A stretch of DNA of 64,000 bases from Marthasterias glacialis (taxonomy: Eukaryota > Echinodermata > Asteroidea > Forcipulatida > Asteriidae): positions 5,182,384-5,246,383 of the forward strand of contig OU452239.1 of assembly GCA_911728455.2 (NCBI GenBank), written 5' to 3'. Positions 12,501-27,500 of the stretch are shown here, one piece after another. The number at the start of each line of letters is the position of its first letter. Position 1 is the stretch's first letter. The notes below the pieces were generated by a model. That model saw nothing but the letters and a program-made list of their open reading frames with translations, had not been told where the DNA came from and made no database searches. A program made the position numbers and the translations under genes.

Positions 12501-15500
12501 ATTTACCAAATGAAATTAGCCTTTTTTGTTAGCTGTTCCGTCCTTCCAGTCGGAACAGCTATTGATTCTGTTCGAGACATTCTTGAAATTCCTAATTCTT
12601 TCCGTCAAAGCCTTGATTGACTTAACACAGTGAATATTCTTAACGCCATAACTCATTTTTAGAAGGACAACACTAAAGTCAATTTTTTCACCATATGGAA
12701 GTTTAACTTAGTTTGTAAATTGTCACTAGATTGAAGTTTTTAATTAATTAACTACCTTTCAGCGGCGTGAATATTTAGTTCAATATTAGTCATGCATCAT
12801 ATCTTGTGCGCACAACATATTATCTTGTGCGCATGACTTATTATCTCGTGCACACGACATGTCTCGTCATTATCTCTTGCGCGCAACGTAATAAGTGTGC
12901 ACAAGATAATCAGTCATGCGCACAAGATAATATGTCGTGCCCACAAGATAATATGTTGTGCACACAAGTTAATTTTGTTTTCTTGATGCTCCTTTAGGGG
13001 CTTCGTAAACTTCAGTTTCTTATAGTCATTTAGAAAACATGATTGCTTTTACCAAGAGTTATTACAGACCATTAAAACTAATGAAAGCACAATGTAATTC
13101 CACTATAATTAATCGTTAATTGGTCAATCTGATCACCATTGCTAAAACGCTGTTGACAGTTTTTCCCACATGATTCCAATCACTTGCTAAATCTCCATGT
13201 TTTTTATCGATCTTTTCTCCAATAGTTCCACAAAATTACCTAAAATCACTGATTAATCCTTGTCCATCAACCAGTATATTCCCGCCCTGTGTGTGCAGTA
13301 TAAAAAACCACGGGTAAAGCTCACACTGGTAACACTCCCTGTTAAACGACTCCAAGAAATAAATCAAAGAAGTTAATCACTGGTCTGGTTGTCACATTTT
13401 TTCAATTGTTGTTCTTCATTTAAGGGAGCAATTCTAGATGCAATCTCAAGAACACCATGCCCAGAGTTCAGCACATATGGTGGCTTATCGGACCAGAAAG
13501 TGAAGAAACTTTGTGAGTTCCTTGACAATCAACCTGCTGATGACAGTAGGTTGGGTCTTCTGGATTATCTCTCTGGTACTGGTTACATATCTCCTGAAAT
13601 AGCTAAAAAAGATGTACTCAAAACGTACTTTGGACAGTGTTCACGACACCACATTCCTGACCAGGAAGCGGTTCAGTATCTGAAATCAGTCTTGCGTGAA
13701 CTCAATTATACAGGAGCAGTGGAGATATTGGAACCAGGTATGTTGTAATGCTTGAAGAAGCCTTTTATTCTAGAATCCTTTGTGGTCAAATGTTTTTAGG
13801 CAATCTTTCAATGAGTTGCTTTTTTTAGACTGCATGATAAATGGTGCCTTAAAAATGAAGAAGTGACAAAAACAGCGATAAAGCATAGTAGAAAATGTAG
13901 ACAACCGAGTTGGTGGGAAGCTTTCCATGCCCTTATTGCCATATCTCACTATTTATGAACATCTCCTCTTTTAAAATTTTACATATACTGTTGATTCACT
14001 TTAATGAAGTTGCCTCCATTGATTTCAAGGCAGCACTTCCAATAAGTGGAAAATGTTATACATGTACATGTACTTAAATACCTGTGGCGGATGATGTCCT
14101 ATCTCCCTTATCATCCCACCACACTCAAGCCTTGAACCCAAAAAAGCCCTAAAATTAAGTTATAACTTTATCACAGCATTAATGATAACTCTTGGAATTT
14201 AAACACTCTCAAATTACCGTCTCGATTTTCGCTTGGAGGCGACACATCTATGATTTGCTGCACATACAGTGTAATATCCTTCAAAATTCTCTGTAGTTTT
14301 ACATTAGCACAGGTATACACATCAATATTACCATTCTTGGTTCTCCATACAAAATTTAAAACATCAATTATGTCATCTTGTGACACTAGCAACTCTGCTC
14401 GGTACCAAACAAATGTTACACAATAATTATACTCTGACTCCATAGAAACAAATGAGGAAATAACATTTATATGTGGATTTATGTCACAGCCTCAAATAAC
14501 TGTTTTTTATTTCAATCCTTCCGGATGATGATTTATTTGGCAAACTGGGACCAAATTAAAACAGAACGTAACTAGGTTCAATGCAAAAATTGCTAATAAA
14601 ATGGAACAGTCATACGCTCAATAGTACATTAACTTGTCTTCTTAACATAGTGAAGTATAGTTGCGCTTCCACAACTGTGACCTGTGGTCAGAAACATAGC
14701 CTCATGAAACTCAGGAGCACTAAGGGTATACAAACTTACAAAATACAAAAACTAAAAACTCCAAAAAATTTGTTTCTCACAAGAACAATCTACTGTATAG
14801 CAAAGTAGATATATTCACATGGTGTTACCGCAAACCAAATATATATAAATATATTATATATATGTTTTGTACAAATTTGATCATGTAATTTACAGAATAA
14901 TGTAGTGACACTTTGGAACATCAGTTTTAACATTATTTTTATCTTTAGACAAAAACAACAAACGTAAACATTGACACTAGCACACCCCTATAGACTCGTC
15001 ACAGTGATCCAGCCACTCTTATTTTAGCTTGATATGAACACTTAAAAATGATAACCTTTGCAGACAAAACAGGCTATTGGTTCGTCTGATGACAGTGAAT
15101 ATTAAGAAATTAAGGACGAATGTAGGGCATTTGTAATTATCAACAAAAAACATGTTTTTCAAAAACCATACCAGTACCGTCTGAAATGTAAGGTCAAAGA
15201 AATCAAGTTCAAAGGATCGTTGCTGATGATCTCTGCCTGTGAATTCGCAGTAGTTTTGAGGGCATGTCTGAAGCAAATTTACGTGATGCAAAACACGTAA
15301 AACGAACTGGTTATCCATTGTTATTAGTGTTATTTATTATTTGGTCACTGATAGAATGAACCAGATACAGGCAGTCAAATAAAGATAAAAATGTAATTGT
15401 CGTGAAAATTAGCCGTTAAAAGCACTCTCATGTGGTCAGAACTATGGTCAATTGGCAGAGATATTGTGGTTGTTTGGAAAGCTCAAATTTGTAAAATATC

Positions 15501-18500
15501 AATAGACCGATGTTGTGACATTGCTATTAATCTCATTACTGTTTCATAAACTACCAGTATTCTACTATAAAAGAGGTTTATTTTGAGTTAAGCACCACCT
15601 GCGTCGGACGACTATGTAGCCACCCACCTGTTATTTTGTTTGTAATGTAGGCCTAAATCACTGATAAAAAAAGGGTAAAAAACGTTGAAAAAGTGAGCAT
15701 GAGCATTTATAGCTAGCCTTGCGAAATTTCAAATAGGCAAAGGAATCACAGTTTTAGAAAGCAATTTCTTTGGATGATTTAGCTTCAAAACGTTGAAATT
15801 CTTGTGTCGAAAAGTGTGTGATCGCGTTCGTCTGGCCTAAACGTTCCGTCATGCACTAGTACACATCGTACACATTTATACGTTAATACTTGTACAATTT
15901 CCAAGACTTGCTGGAACTGTCCTTACTGGCTTTATTCAGCCACTCGAAGGTCTCTGGTTCAAACTCAGATTTCGAGAAAGAAAAGCCTCGATCGAATAAA
16001 CAAATGCAACAATTATCATGTACCATACTGCACTTTCCTATGGAGGACGTCGTGTTTACATACCAACAATATGTTGACGCGGGTCGCACAATCGGTCTAT
16101 TGTTTCTTCCCACACAATTGCTGTGGTCATAGCTGCAGAGGTGAAAACCACCACGAACGAGCTGCTCGGAATAGTAAATAAGCATCATCAAAACTATTTT
16201 GCTGTTCTTTGGGATAACCCACAGGTACACCAGAGCCCTGGCAGAGATGCTTGTATTTGATCAAATTACAACTGTGTCATTTAGTTTTGATTGTTGCATA
16301 TCAAAATAAGCAGCAAAAACGTGCTTTGTATATACACTGGACTTGATGACAAAGATTATTGGACATCAACATCTAGCAATAATAGCGGTCGCATTGCTTT
16401 ACCACACACGGCTTTGCATATCTTTCCCTGTCATTTCAATGTTGAATTTTTAAGGATAACTATTGCTCTAGCCAACCTGTAACTTCCAGTGTGTGCCGTT
16501 TTCCAGTTACTACCAAAGAAAAAAACATTTTAAAAAAATGTCTAAATTATTGGCATATCGTGTCATTCATAGAATAACCATTTTAGCTCAATTATCTGAC
16601 ATAAGTGAGACCAAGGATGTCTAGCTTTTAATGGTCATGTAATGATAGTTTGTTATCTTATTCATGAGCAAAGCATTATTTTCAACTTTCTTCATAAGTT
16701 ATAGTCTGTGAATCTTCTCTCGTGCATACTGAAAATAGAGTTTCGCAGTCAGAATGCCTTTTCATACGAGCACTGTGAACAAACATCCTTGGTAAAGGAC
16801 ACCAGCGTGCCCTGGAAAAAACAATTTGGAGGGGGTGGGGAGATAACCTTGTTTGTTGCAACAAGGAAGGAGGAAAACCTTTCATTTCATAACGAAGACA
16901 TAAAATGTAAGTATTAAAGTTCTAATAATGTAATTACGCAATAGTTAAACTAAAAGGAAGGGATAAGAACTATAAAGAGAAAGGAACTCAGCGAGGAGTT
17001 CTACCTCGTCACGTAATGTTCAGCAAGTTTCAATTTAAAGTTTAGGACATAAATTTTATTTATTTTGAAAGTTCATTTCCATTTTCTTTCTTAAACACGT
17101 GAATCAACCTCCAATTACTAAGATGGACAGAGAGCAGATGCTGAGGCCAAACCAATTCAGCCGTTTCTTGACAATGAGTCATCACTGGTAATGTATGATT
17201 TCATTACTCAATAATAAATAAAAACCCCACAAATACACGTCTACAAGGGCAGGATTTAGAAAGTTGGTTGTTGATTGTGGTCTGGAGGAGTGGCTTTATG
17301 GCTTTTTTTAGGGTGACAAAATATTTAAAAGTTCAGCAAAATATATCTTTGTACAAGTCAAATATCAAAGATTAGGATATATTTTTTAGCACTTGTTGAT
17401 AGATTTCCGCTATAGTGATGATACATTGTTGCATATCGGATCCAGTAGGCTTATTTAACCTAAATTTACAAATATTGCTTATGTTTAGATTAGATGTCAG
17501 TATAAATGTGTGAGCTAAAACTATGGGTTCAAACTATGCATGGGCAACACCCAGGCAGTGTCCTCCGTCCTAGGGTAATGTAACAGTGCCCTTGGGATAT
17601 GTTTTGTATGGAGTTGGGAGAGATCGCCATGGAAACTACGGGGGGGGGGGGGGGGGGGGGGGGGGAGTGGTGCATCAGACACAAGGTCATCTAGGGATTG
17701 GGACTGAATTATAAACAAAGGGTACAAATGAAATCTATCTGATCTAAAGTAGCGGTAAGGAATAAATATTTACTTAGAGTAGATGATCAGCAATTTTATT
17801 AATTCAATACAAGCAAAAACAACTAATAAAAAATAATAAAAAAACACAAAACACAATGCTACTGTATTTGATGTACGCAAAGAGCTTACATTTACACCAG
17901 TTTTACAAACATTTTCCTCCAACAACCCAGCGTACAAAACTTCCAACATTCCGATACTTCCGAACCATAATTCCGATTTGAGGGTTGTTCAGTAATTGAT
18001 ATTTCATCAACGCTATAATGCCCTTACTATTTGCTGGGATCAGCAAAAAGTAGACCTACCATTTCTATGTAAACTCATTAATACATATTCGTTTGTATTT
18101 ATAGATGTCTTAGTTTATTCATTAGGTTACTCTTAGCTCAGGAATGCAGTGCTCAGCTTCCTGTAGGTCTTTTTAAATTATTTTAGTCTGAGTTAAGTTG
18201 TTCTCAAGACATCTTACTGCAGAGACAAAAGTTGTAAGAAGATAATTTTATACGGTGCTGGCTGCGCGCAGTTTCCACTGTACAATGTTAATTTGTTTTT
18301 CTTTTATTTCTAAGAAATTTAAAGTTACTGTAAAATGATGTGGGATGATGTTTTTGACAGAAATTTCTATTAATATCTAAACATAAGCAATATTTATAAA
18401 TTTAGGTTAGGCCTACCTTTTTGTATGTAATCAAGGATCCGATATGCAAGAATTTATTATCACTATAGCGGAAATCTATCAACAAGTGCAAAGTTGATCA

Positions 18501-21500
18501 CCGATTGCAGAAGTCCATCACCGATGGCAAAGTTGATCACCGATCATAGAAGTCCATCACCGATCGCAAAGTTATCACCGATCGCAAAGTTGATCACCGA
18601 TCGCGAAAGTCCATCATCGATCAGAAAAGTCCATCACCGATCATAAAAAGTCAACATCCCAAAAACCTCACCAGTGATGCAAGCACATCACCGATCGTGA
18701 ATATACATCACCGATCGCACAAACAATCACCGATCGTGGGCACAATTACATCACTGATTGTGAAAGCACATCAACAAACGAATGATTACATTAAATGCCT
18801 CTTTGGCGTTCCATATGTCTGTGCTGTTCCAGTGTATTGGTCAACTTTGTCTGCCTCTATAGTCAACCTCATCTAGTTAGTCTACCTTGTTCCAAAAGTG
18901 GATAGAAAAACATTGCGCAAAGTTTGTCTGTTTGAAAGTTTTCTCCTTTTTGTCCACTGCAAAGTTGCATGTCTTTTAAAAACTAATACTCCTTAAAAAG
19001 TTAATATCAGCTTCATTTGAGGCATAACTTTGGACTTCAGTTTGAAGAATAAATTGAACAGTCAGTCAACATTTTTAAAATAAAAAAATTAGGATGGGTT
19101 AGTGAGGGTGTCAAACAAACAAAAAATCTAAATTTTGTAGCATCCATTATTCTTAATAGCGTCTTAAATAAATATACAAGTTCACAAAGCCACTGAAGGG
19201 GCATACTGTTTCCGACATGTCCTTCTGTGTATGAGTGATTGTATTATGTGCTCATGTGTGTGTGGGTAGGTTTACATTTTGGAACCAGGACTTATAATAA
19301 TTAAAATGGACAATAGGGTTGAGTGAAGGTCCCCAGTTGGAAAGTCATGTACAAAACCAATAGGAGCTTGTGCCAAAAAGTATAAACATGGTCATTATGA
19401 TAGATGTTGCATCGAGGATAAAGAATATTATTCGTAATTTCTTTTTTACCCATACACCTATGTGTGTTAAGCATTGTATGCTCAGTACTTTCCCGAGTCC
19501 TGCTAAAAAAATCACAGGCATTTTCCTCGGGTGGGATTCGAACCCACAACCCCTTCCATTCTAGAGCAGATGTCTTACCAACAAGACTACTGAGATAGCC
19601 CGGTAGCCAGAGGCAGTTCAAAACCTATTAGCAGCGGGTACCACAACCATTATAATGGATGTTTATTTTTGCATTGGGGATAAAGAATATTATTTTAAAA
19701 TGTTTTACCCATGAACTGATGTGTGGAAGCACTGTATACTCAGTACTTTCCTGTCATAATGGCTGAAAGAAAAATCTTTTAAACAAATTTCCATGATTTT
19801 TAACTTAATCAATTTGACAGTAGGTTTTTAAGTCAGTGGATGAAATTAATGGTCTACTTCACTCATACATTACCTGTAGAGCAGATTACTACATTTGCAT
19901 ATTTCCCTAGACCGGCAGGTATTATCGCTAAGAGTTTACCAATAGCGCCATCTGGCAATCCCCCATAGTGCCCCATGGCATGCATGCCTCGTGAGTTTCC
20001 TCTTTTCTCTTAGGGGCAGGTGCGGTAAGACGTATGTAAAATTAGCGCTGCCTAATTTTCTTACCCTTTCGCAAGAGAAGTTTTAACTGATATTGATAAA
20101 ATAAAGAAAAGAAAACAGAGTTTTCAGTCTGTAGTGTGCTGTATTCTGTTTCTGTGTGTTAGAAGTTATTTTTAGTTATGAAGCACTTAGCGAGAGCTCT
20201 GTCGTAACCAAGGGTTCAGGTGCAACCCCGGGACGATGGTGCCGCTGACTCAATTCTGTTGCTGGCTCAATCCCCCAGCCCACCCCCGCAGCTACAGCCT
20301 GCGGGTGCTGATAACCCCGTCGTCTGGCAGGAGGGCACCCAGGTGTGGTCCCCTCCCCCGGCAATCATCGGTGGTTCAGCAAAACGCAAGGGTAGTTCTG
20401 GCAAAGGTCGCTTGAAGCCGACCCCCTCTGCCAGAACAAAACCCAAGAAGGGACGGATGGAGAAGCAAGGGACTGTGATCACGGACCCGCATGCATCCGC
20501 TGTCCCGCTGGCGAACACAGGCCCGTCTGCAGGGACGAGTCCCCATAGTTCGTCCGGTTGAAAGCATCCTCCCGGCTTGATGGTGTGTGACGCCGTAGAG
20601 TCCCGGGGCAGACAGCCACACTGGTTCCTGGGCGGTTCAGCGCTCTTCCCCCTTTGGGCTTGAGGCGCGGTCTACCGGGCAGAGTTTAAGTGGGTACGAG
20701 CAGGCTGTATGGGGAGTCCCCGGACTGCTGGCCTCGGTTTACCGCCACTCGGAGGGACTGACCACAGCGTCGGACTACACGCGGTGGTTGGGTATCCCGG
20801 TCCCCCAGATATCCTCAGAGGTGTCTTCGGAGTTTCAAAAAAGAAGAACAAGAAGGAAAAGTCCAGCAGGCGTGCCCGCTGTTCATCTTCTAGTCCTAGC
20901 GGCTCGTCTGACCGTTCCTGCCTTGACAAACATCACAGGGGTGAGGAGTCTGTTTCTCGGTCCGAGTTTTTACAGGCCTTCCAAACCATCTCGGCCTCAC
21001 TGTCGGCCCTCTCTGCCATCCGGCAGACGGCCCCTGTAGACGGTCCGGTGAGACTGGCCGAGCCCCCTGCCCAACCATTGCTGTCGTCTGGCTGGGTGGC
21101 TCAGATGCAGCGAGACCTACCGCACCGGTGAGCCGTGCTCCGGCATCTCCTCCAGCCTTGAGCCTGCACCCCACATTGTCCCACTCGGGAGACTCGGCCG
21201 CAGAAGAGGATGATGAGGTCATCCAAATGCAACGCCTCTCCATCGCGGAGACGGAGTTGAGTTTGGTCCAGAGAGACATGTGTAGGGTTTTTCAACTCCC
21301 TCTTGTTGAAGAAACACCTAAAGGCTGACCACAAATCTTTCAAAGGACGCACTGGTCTGGCGGTGAGTTCTGAAATTTTTTTTTCGATGCTCCCGCTCGA
21401 CCAAGTATGCATCGAACGTATTCAGAAGATTATGAGAGCGCATAGATGGACTCTTTGTGCCAGACAGGAGAAGCAGTACTACCGTTTTCCTCAGGCAGAC

Positions 21501-24500
21501 TTCAATAATTTTTTCGCTGTTTTGGCTCTGTCAGATTCAACGAAAGACGAATTGGCCGCCGATGCTGGATCCACGGCATCCAAGTGCCCCTTTGGAGACA
21601 AAGCCCGGGATAGGTTCAAGGAAACATTGAAGACGGTTGACTCTGCCTCCCGTCACGGGCTACACTTGACTTCCTTCCTGCTCCTCCTCACGGAGTACTT
21701 GGTCTCGGGCTGTGAAGATGACTTCATGGTGCCAGCGGATCTCCTGACCGTCGCTTTTCGCTGCCTGGACTATGGTCTTCGCTCAGTTCTGGACCAGTTT
21801 GCCCGGGTGTCAACCCTGACGACATCGGCCCGTCGGGGGAAATGTACTTGACGCTCTTTTCCTACCCTCGCCGATGCCCCGCAAGAGATTCAAGGATCTC
21901 CCTCTAGCGGATAGTGATCTCTTCATTGGACAATTTGAAGAGCTCATGCAGGCAGAGGCGAAACGTCTGAAGACCACCAAGAAAATAAATCTCAAGAAGC
22001 CTTCAGCTCCCACTACAAAGACTACTCAGGTTCCGCTCCGCTCCGTTGGGGCCCCGAACTCGTCTCAACCCACATCAACGTCCTGGAACTATTGGCCGTG
22101 GCCAATGCCCTCGAATGTTTTCGTTCCTCGGTACTGGTCAAGTGTGACAATGCCACAGTAGTGGCATACATCAATCACCAAGGGGGCACCCGATCCCCCC
22201 AGCTATGTGCACTCATGTGGGAGCTCTTCCACTGGTGCATGGACAACAAGGTCAACATCTCGGCCATCCACCTTCCGAGTGTAGAAAACACAGCAGCAGA
22301 TGCTCTGTCCAGAGGGTGGATTCGCCCCACAGAGTGGACGCTTCACCCTCAGATCACCCAGTCAATTTTTCGGCTGACAGATCGTCCGCATGTCGATCTG
22401 TTCGCTTCGCGGACCAATCACCAGCTCCCCGCTTATTGTACGAGGGGTCCCGACCCCAACGCAAGGCGTGTGGATGCCCTGTCATTCTGTTGGGATGGGC
22501 TGCTGGCTTACGCCTTCCCCCCATTCTCCCTCATCCCGCGGGTTCTCATGAAGCTGGAAGAGGAAGACTGCAAAGTCCTTCTCATAGCTCCTTTCTGGCC
22601 ACGCCAGCCATGGTTCACGCGACTGACCAAACTGCTGGTCCACCGCCCGATTATTTTACCCCGGCGGGCAGACGTCCTGTTCCAGCCGGAGTCAGGTCTC
22701 CTACACCCAGCACCCCAGGATCTCCCCCTGACGTGCTGGGTGCTGTCACGCGATCCCTCCGCTCAGCGGGGCTTTCACAGAGAGCTGCATCTATTGCAGC
22801 GTGTAGCGAAAGGGCTTCCACCTGAAGGGTGTATGACAGCAGATTACGTCACTTTTACTAGTGGTGTAAATGACAGTCACTGCATCCCCCCCGATACGAC
22901 TTTAGGGGAGGTTGCATATTTTTTAGTATACCTGTTTGTAGTAGCTTGGCCGTGAGGTGTTATCGTGTCGGTTGATGACCCAGGAAAGTGGTGGGAGTCA
23001 GACCACCATTACAATATTGAGAAAATTGTAACTTAATTTTCACACGATAAATACGTTCACACTATTTAACAATATCATTTTTAAAAAGTCTGAAATAATT
23101 TAATAAATGGCCAGCAAATCAGAAAAGCCTTAAATTTACCATATCGGTATTGACCAATGAGAAGCGCTCTACTGTCAACTTTAGGATAGCGCAACATGGC
23201 TGACTCGTCTGCCGACGACGTCCTATCGTCGAGCGATGAAGAATTTTGCCAAAAATGTTGTTATATGTGTATTTTCCCTACCAAAAAATCTGAAGTAGTG
23301 AAATGTAAAAGTAAGACATGGGCTCGTGTCATAGAATTTGTACTGCAATGGCAGAATTTAGAGGGCGATCAAGCCGAAATCGCAGAGTTCGACCGATATG
23401 GGGACAGTATTGTTTCGACGCTGCCAATTCCAAGCAATGCTGGATTTCACCGCATTTGCTACACAAGATTCACAGACAAGCAGCATATTATGCGAGTGAA
23501 CAAACGTATGGCCAAGAAGACAGAAATGCTGGCAACTAGCTTCACTGGTACAGGTATGTTTACTTTCATTTGTATATGAATATACATTTTTTAAAATTAC
23601 TTCAATGAACGTTTGACCAGTTCCGGATCATGATTGACCAGTTCCGGAACACTGTAAAAACTTCTTTTTTTTTTTCATCCTTACCGCTAAAGATAATAAA
23701 TTGAACTTTCCTCACGAAAAAAGTAACCATTCTCCCCTATCCAATGTCATGAACGTGGCATTTTTATCAACCCAACTAGCCTATATTGTACTACCTTTGT
23801 GAAAAAATGGAGCATTTACCGACGTAAACTCGGTTGAAAATGTTGAAAACGTAAAGTTGCGAAGGTCTCGAAAAAGCACCTTTCGTGTTCACCGTCGCTA
23901 GTTGGAAAAAGTAGCAATGATTTTAACCATCCAAACTATCTAAAGGCTTGCAAATTTGATAATCTTACATTGATGTATTTTTAAGTGATCAAGGTTAAGA
24001 AATATTTCAAATTGCACCCAAAAGATTGGCAACCTTTGATCTACTTCCGTATCACGGCCGGATCGTGCCTTGATTTTGTTTATATTTTTTCTGTGAAAGA
24101 ACTCAGGCGCGTTAGTGATCCGGAATGGATTCAATTGATCCGGAACTAGTCAAATGAGTGTGAAGATTTTTTGACTTCGTGTATCTACATGTCAAGGTAT
24201 TTTTAAGACTTCAAATTTTTTATGCATCTTCACGGAGACACTAGTAATACAAACTTCACCGAACTATTTCCGGTGCATGTGGAATAATTGGAATGCCAGC
24301 AAAGCAAACACAAAAAGTGATCCGGAACTGTTCAAACGACTGTATTATTAATAAAAACTAGTATGAGTAACTTGGACCCAATAATTGAAATTTTTAACAT
24401 TTGGATATGGACTGGCATTATAAATAGGGTCCAAGAAACTTGTATATCATTTGTTGGTAAGTACCAGTATAAGACTATAATCAATTGCATTAGTGAAGTA

Positions 24501-27500
24501 TTTTATTGAATTATTTATTTTTATGTTAAATGTGCTTAAATATTTTTTCAGCCAAATTCCCGCGGGTTGTTTGTTTTTTCTTCAAATTTTTTTACGCAAC
24601 AGACCATTTGCATGAATATCATAAAATTGCATTTAGGCCTACAATGTATATATTTCAAAACCAAAAGAAAGCAAGTAAACAAACAAACAAACAAACACAA
24701 CTAATTAAATTTATGTATATCTCTGATCAATTTTAGAATAAAAATGTGATGTTAATGCTTTAAAATGCTTTGCCGCTAAAAGTTCCCCTGGTCAATGTTT
24801 TTATTATATTTACTCAATATTTATACCTGATCACATTGCATGAATACAATACATCGCAATTAGTTTTTCATTTATATTTGTTGAAATTTGCTCAAAACTG
24901 CTGTGCCGACCCACTTAGGTCCTTTGGACGAAAAAAAAACAAGACTCAATATTTTTCTGACCAACAGCATGAAATCAATAAATCACATTATTTTTTTCAT
25001 TTATATTCATGGTAATTGTACTTACAAAATGCTTCGTCGCTAAAGGCCCCTCGGTCGATTTGAAAATGTTTAAATAAGACAACTGATCAATTGCTGCTTA
25101 CATATAATCACTCGCAATCATGATTTATTTACAGTCGTGTTATTTGTGTTTCAAAAGGCTTTGCCGCTAAAGGTCACCCTGTTCAATTGTAATATAAAGT
25201 TCAATAACTGAATCAATTGCTGGGATAATTGTGATAACTATTTTTGAAATATTATCGGCGCAAAGGGTAAATTTTTTTTCAAAAGATGATACTACCATGT
25301 AATCAGTTTTGGAATTTGACATCCCTCCCTACAAGTTATTTTTGTGTTATTACTTTGAATTTCAAATTGTTCGTTGTTGTTTTGTATTTGCAGCTTCAGC
25401 TGACAATGGCCTCAACATTAATCCGGACGAGCCAGAAGAAAGACCGGTCAAGAACAGACATGCTCTGCGTTCAAGTACGGCATTCAAAGGGAAAGCCAGA
25501 TCTTGCCATATATTACCAGAAATATGTGTGATATGCCAAAGAGAGCGATATATTGTCGAACCGCACACTCGCAAGAGGAAAAAAGAAAGACTTGCCACAT
25601 GCTCAACCATCGATGCAAAAACCTTAACGCAAGCAGCAAAAGACAGCAATAATACGAGTCTTCTTCTTCAAATTGAGGGAAGGATTGTGTGGCAATTGAA
25701 GTTAGGTATCACACACGGTGCTACAAAGAATACACCAGGTATTGAGTAAAGAGACACCCACCGAGACGGTAGATCACCGGTACTCAGAAGCATATCTTGC
25801 ATTTTGTACTACGGTGAAGTCAGTCATCATTGACCAGAAAGAGACTTATAGGCACACAAGACTGACAAGAATGTTCATTGATCAGATTAAGGTCACCCAC
25901 AGGATAGATGCTACATCCTACAAGTCAGGAAATCTGAAAACACGCCTACAGAAAACATTTCCACAGCTCTGTTTTCAAACACCTCGCATGCGATCTCAAG
26001 GAGTTCTTGTCTATGTCAATGACATTGCCACAGAAACATTGTTGGCAGAAAAGGAAATCAGCCAAGAGGCCATCCACCATGACACTACTACTAGTGCTAA
26101 CACTAGTACTAGTGATGTACTCTACCCATAGCCAATGCAGGTGCTTGGTACATATACATCTAGGCACAATATATGTAAGGGGTGTTATAAAACAAATATT
26201 GACTGCTTTGAGTGCTATGGTAAAATTACGTCATTGGTGACCCCGGAGTAATCTATTTCACCCTCGGCCTCACCTCGGAAAATATAACGCTCTGGGGATC
26301 ACCTCTAGATCCGTAGTTTTAACCATAGCACTCGAAGCAGTCAATATTTGTATACTATTACACACCTCTTGTTGATTCTGCTTCCCGATTGGTTAAAACA
26401 CTGTCACAAAATTGACGCGAGCGTGAAATAGACACGCGTTCCGTGTGCGTGTGCTCGAGTATAATGCCAAAAAACGTTTCTTCGCTCGTGGTTTGACCGT
26501 GGTGAGTAATAAAACACATTATAACACACCTCTCCCTGGTTCTTTATCCTGATTGGCTGAAACATGGTCGCGTGGGGTGAACTAATATAGCCTAGTGCAT
26601 GAAATCTGCACCACACACACCGCACGCGCTTCATTTGGGGGAAATAGTTCGCAAAGCGGGAAATAGTTTCAAGAACCCAAAAACTATTGACTGGTAAAGA
26701 GCGCCCTCAAAAGAACGACGGCGTCTGCGGATCGAGAAGAATCTGCGGCCAAAAACTGTGATTTACTCTTCTAACCGACATTTTGGACTGAGGTGTGTTA
26801 TAAAACACATATGGACTGGCATTATTCGGGCAATAGTGCACGTCTATGCACCCCTCGGGCCTGTGAGTGACCAGGAGAGGGTCCTATTTCCCTCGGTCTT
26901 CGACCTCGGGAAATAGGACCCTCTCCTGGTCACTCACAGGCCCTCGGGTTGCATAGACGTGCACTATATCCCTCATTGCCAGTCCATATGCATATATTAT
27001 ATATGGACTGTCATAATTCGGCCACCAGATCATGTCTATGTTCCCCTTGGGACTGTGAGTGACCACAAGGGTCCTATTTCCCTCATGTGGTCACTCACAG
27101 TCCCTCCTGGTGTGCATAGACGTGATCTAGTGCCCTCATTGCCAGTCCATATGTGTATAATATGCATGGACATATTCATACAGTGTGTAAAAATCATCAA
27201 CTGCACGTTATTATATATAATATTATTTATAGTATGAAAAACTATTTTATTCTTATTTTGTTTATTTTTTTAAATTTTGTACAGTGTGTTCTTTTTCATT
27301 CAAATCAATAAACATTGCTTTCAGAAAGAAATTCCAACTGAAATATTGAATTCTTTTTATAGGTTAACCATCTAAAAGCGCTTTTAATTTATAACGTACA
27401 ATTGATGTAAAAGTGACATTTCAGGGCAACTTTTATCCCTAATGTGCAACATTTGCGACTGTGAACAAAATTGTGGTGCTAAGAAGGGTATTGGGCCCCA

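Noticed and set aside
19525-19602. Functional tRNA gene on the minus strand
   Set aside because: D and T arms pair but the acceptor stem does not; more likely SINE head or pseudogene.
20267-21412. Minus-strand open frames across the DIRS gag region
   Set aside because: GC-rich shadows; the plus strand carries recognisable gag and RNase H text.
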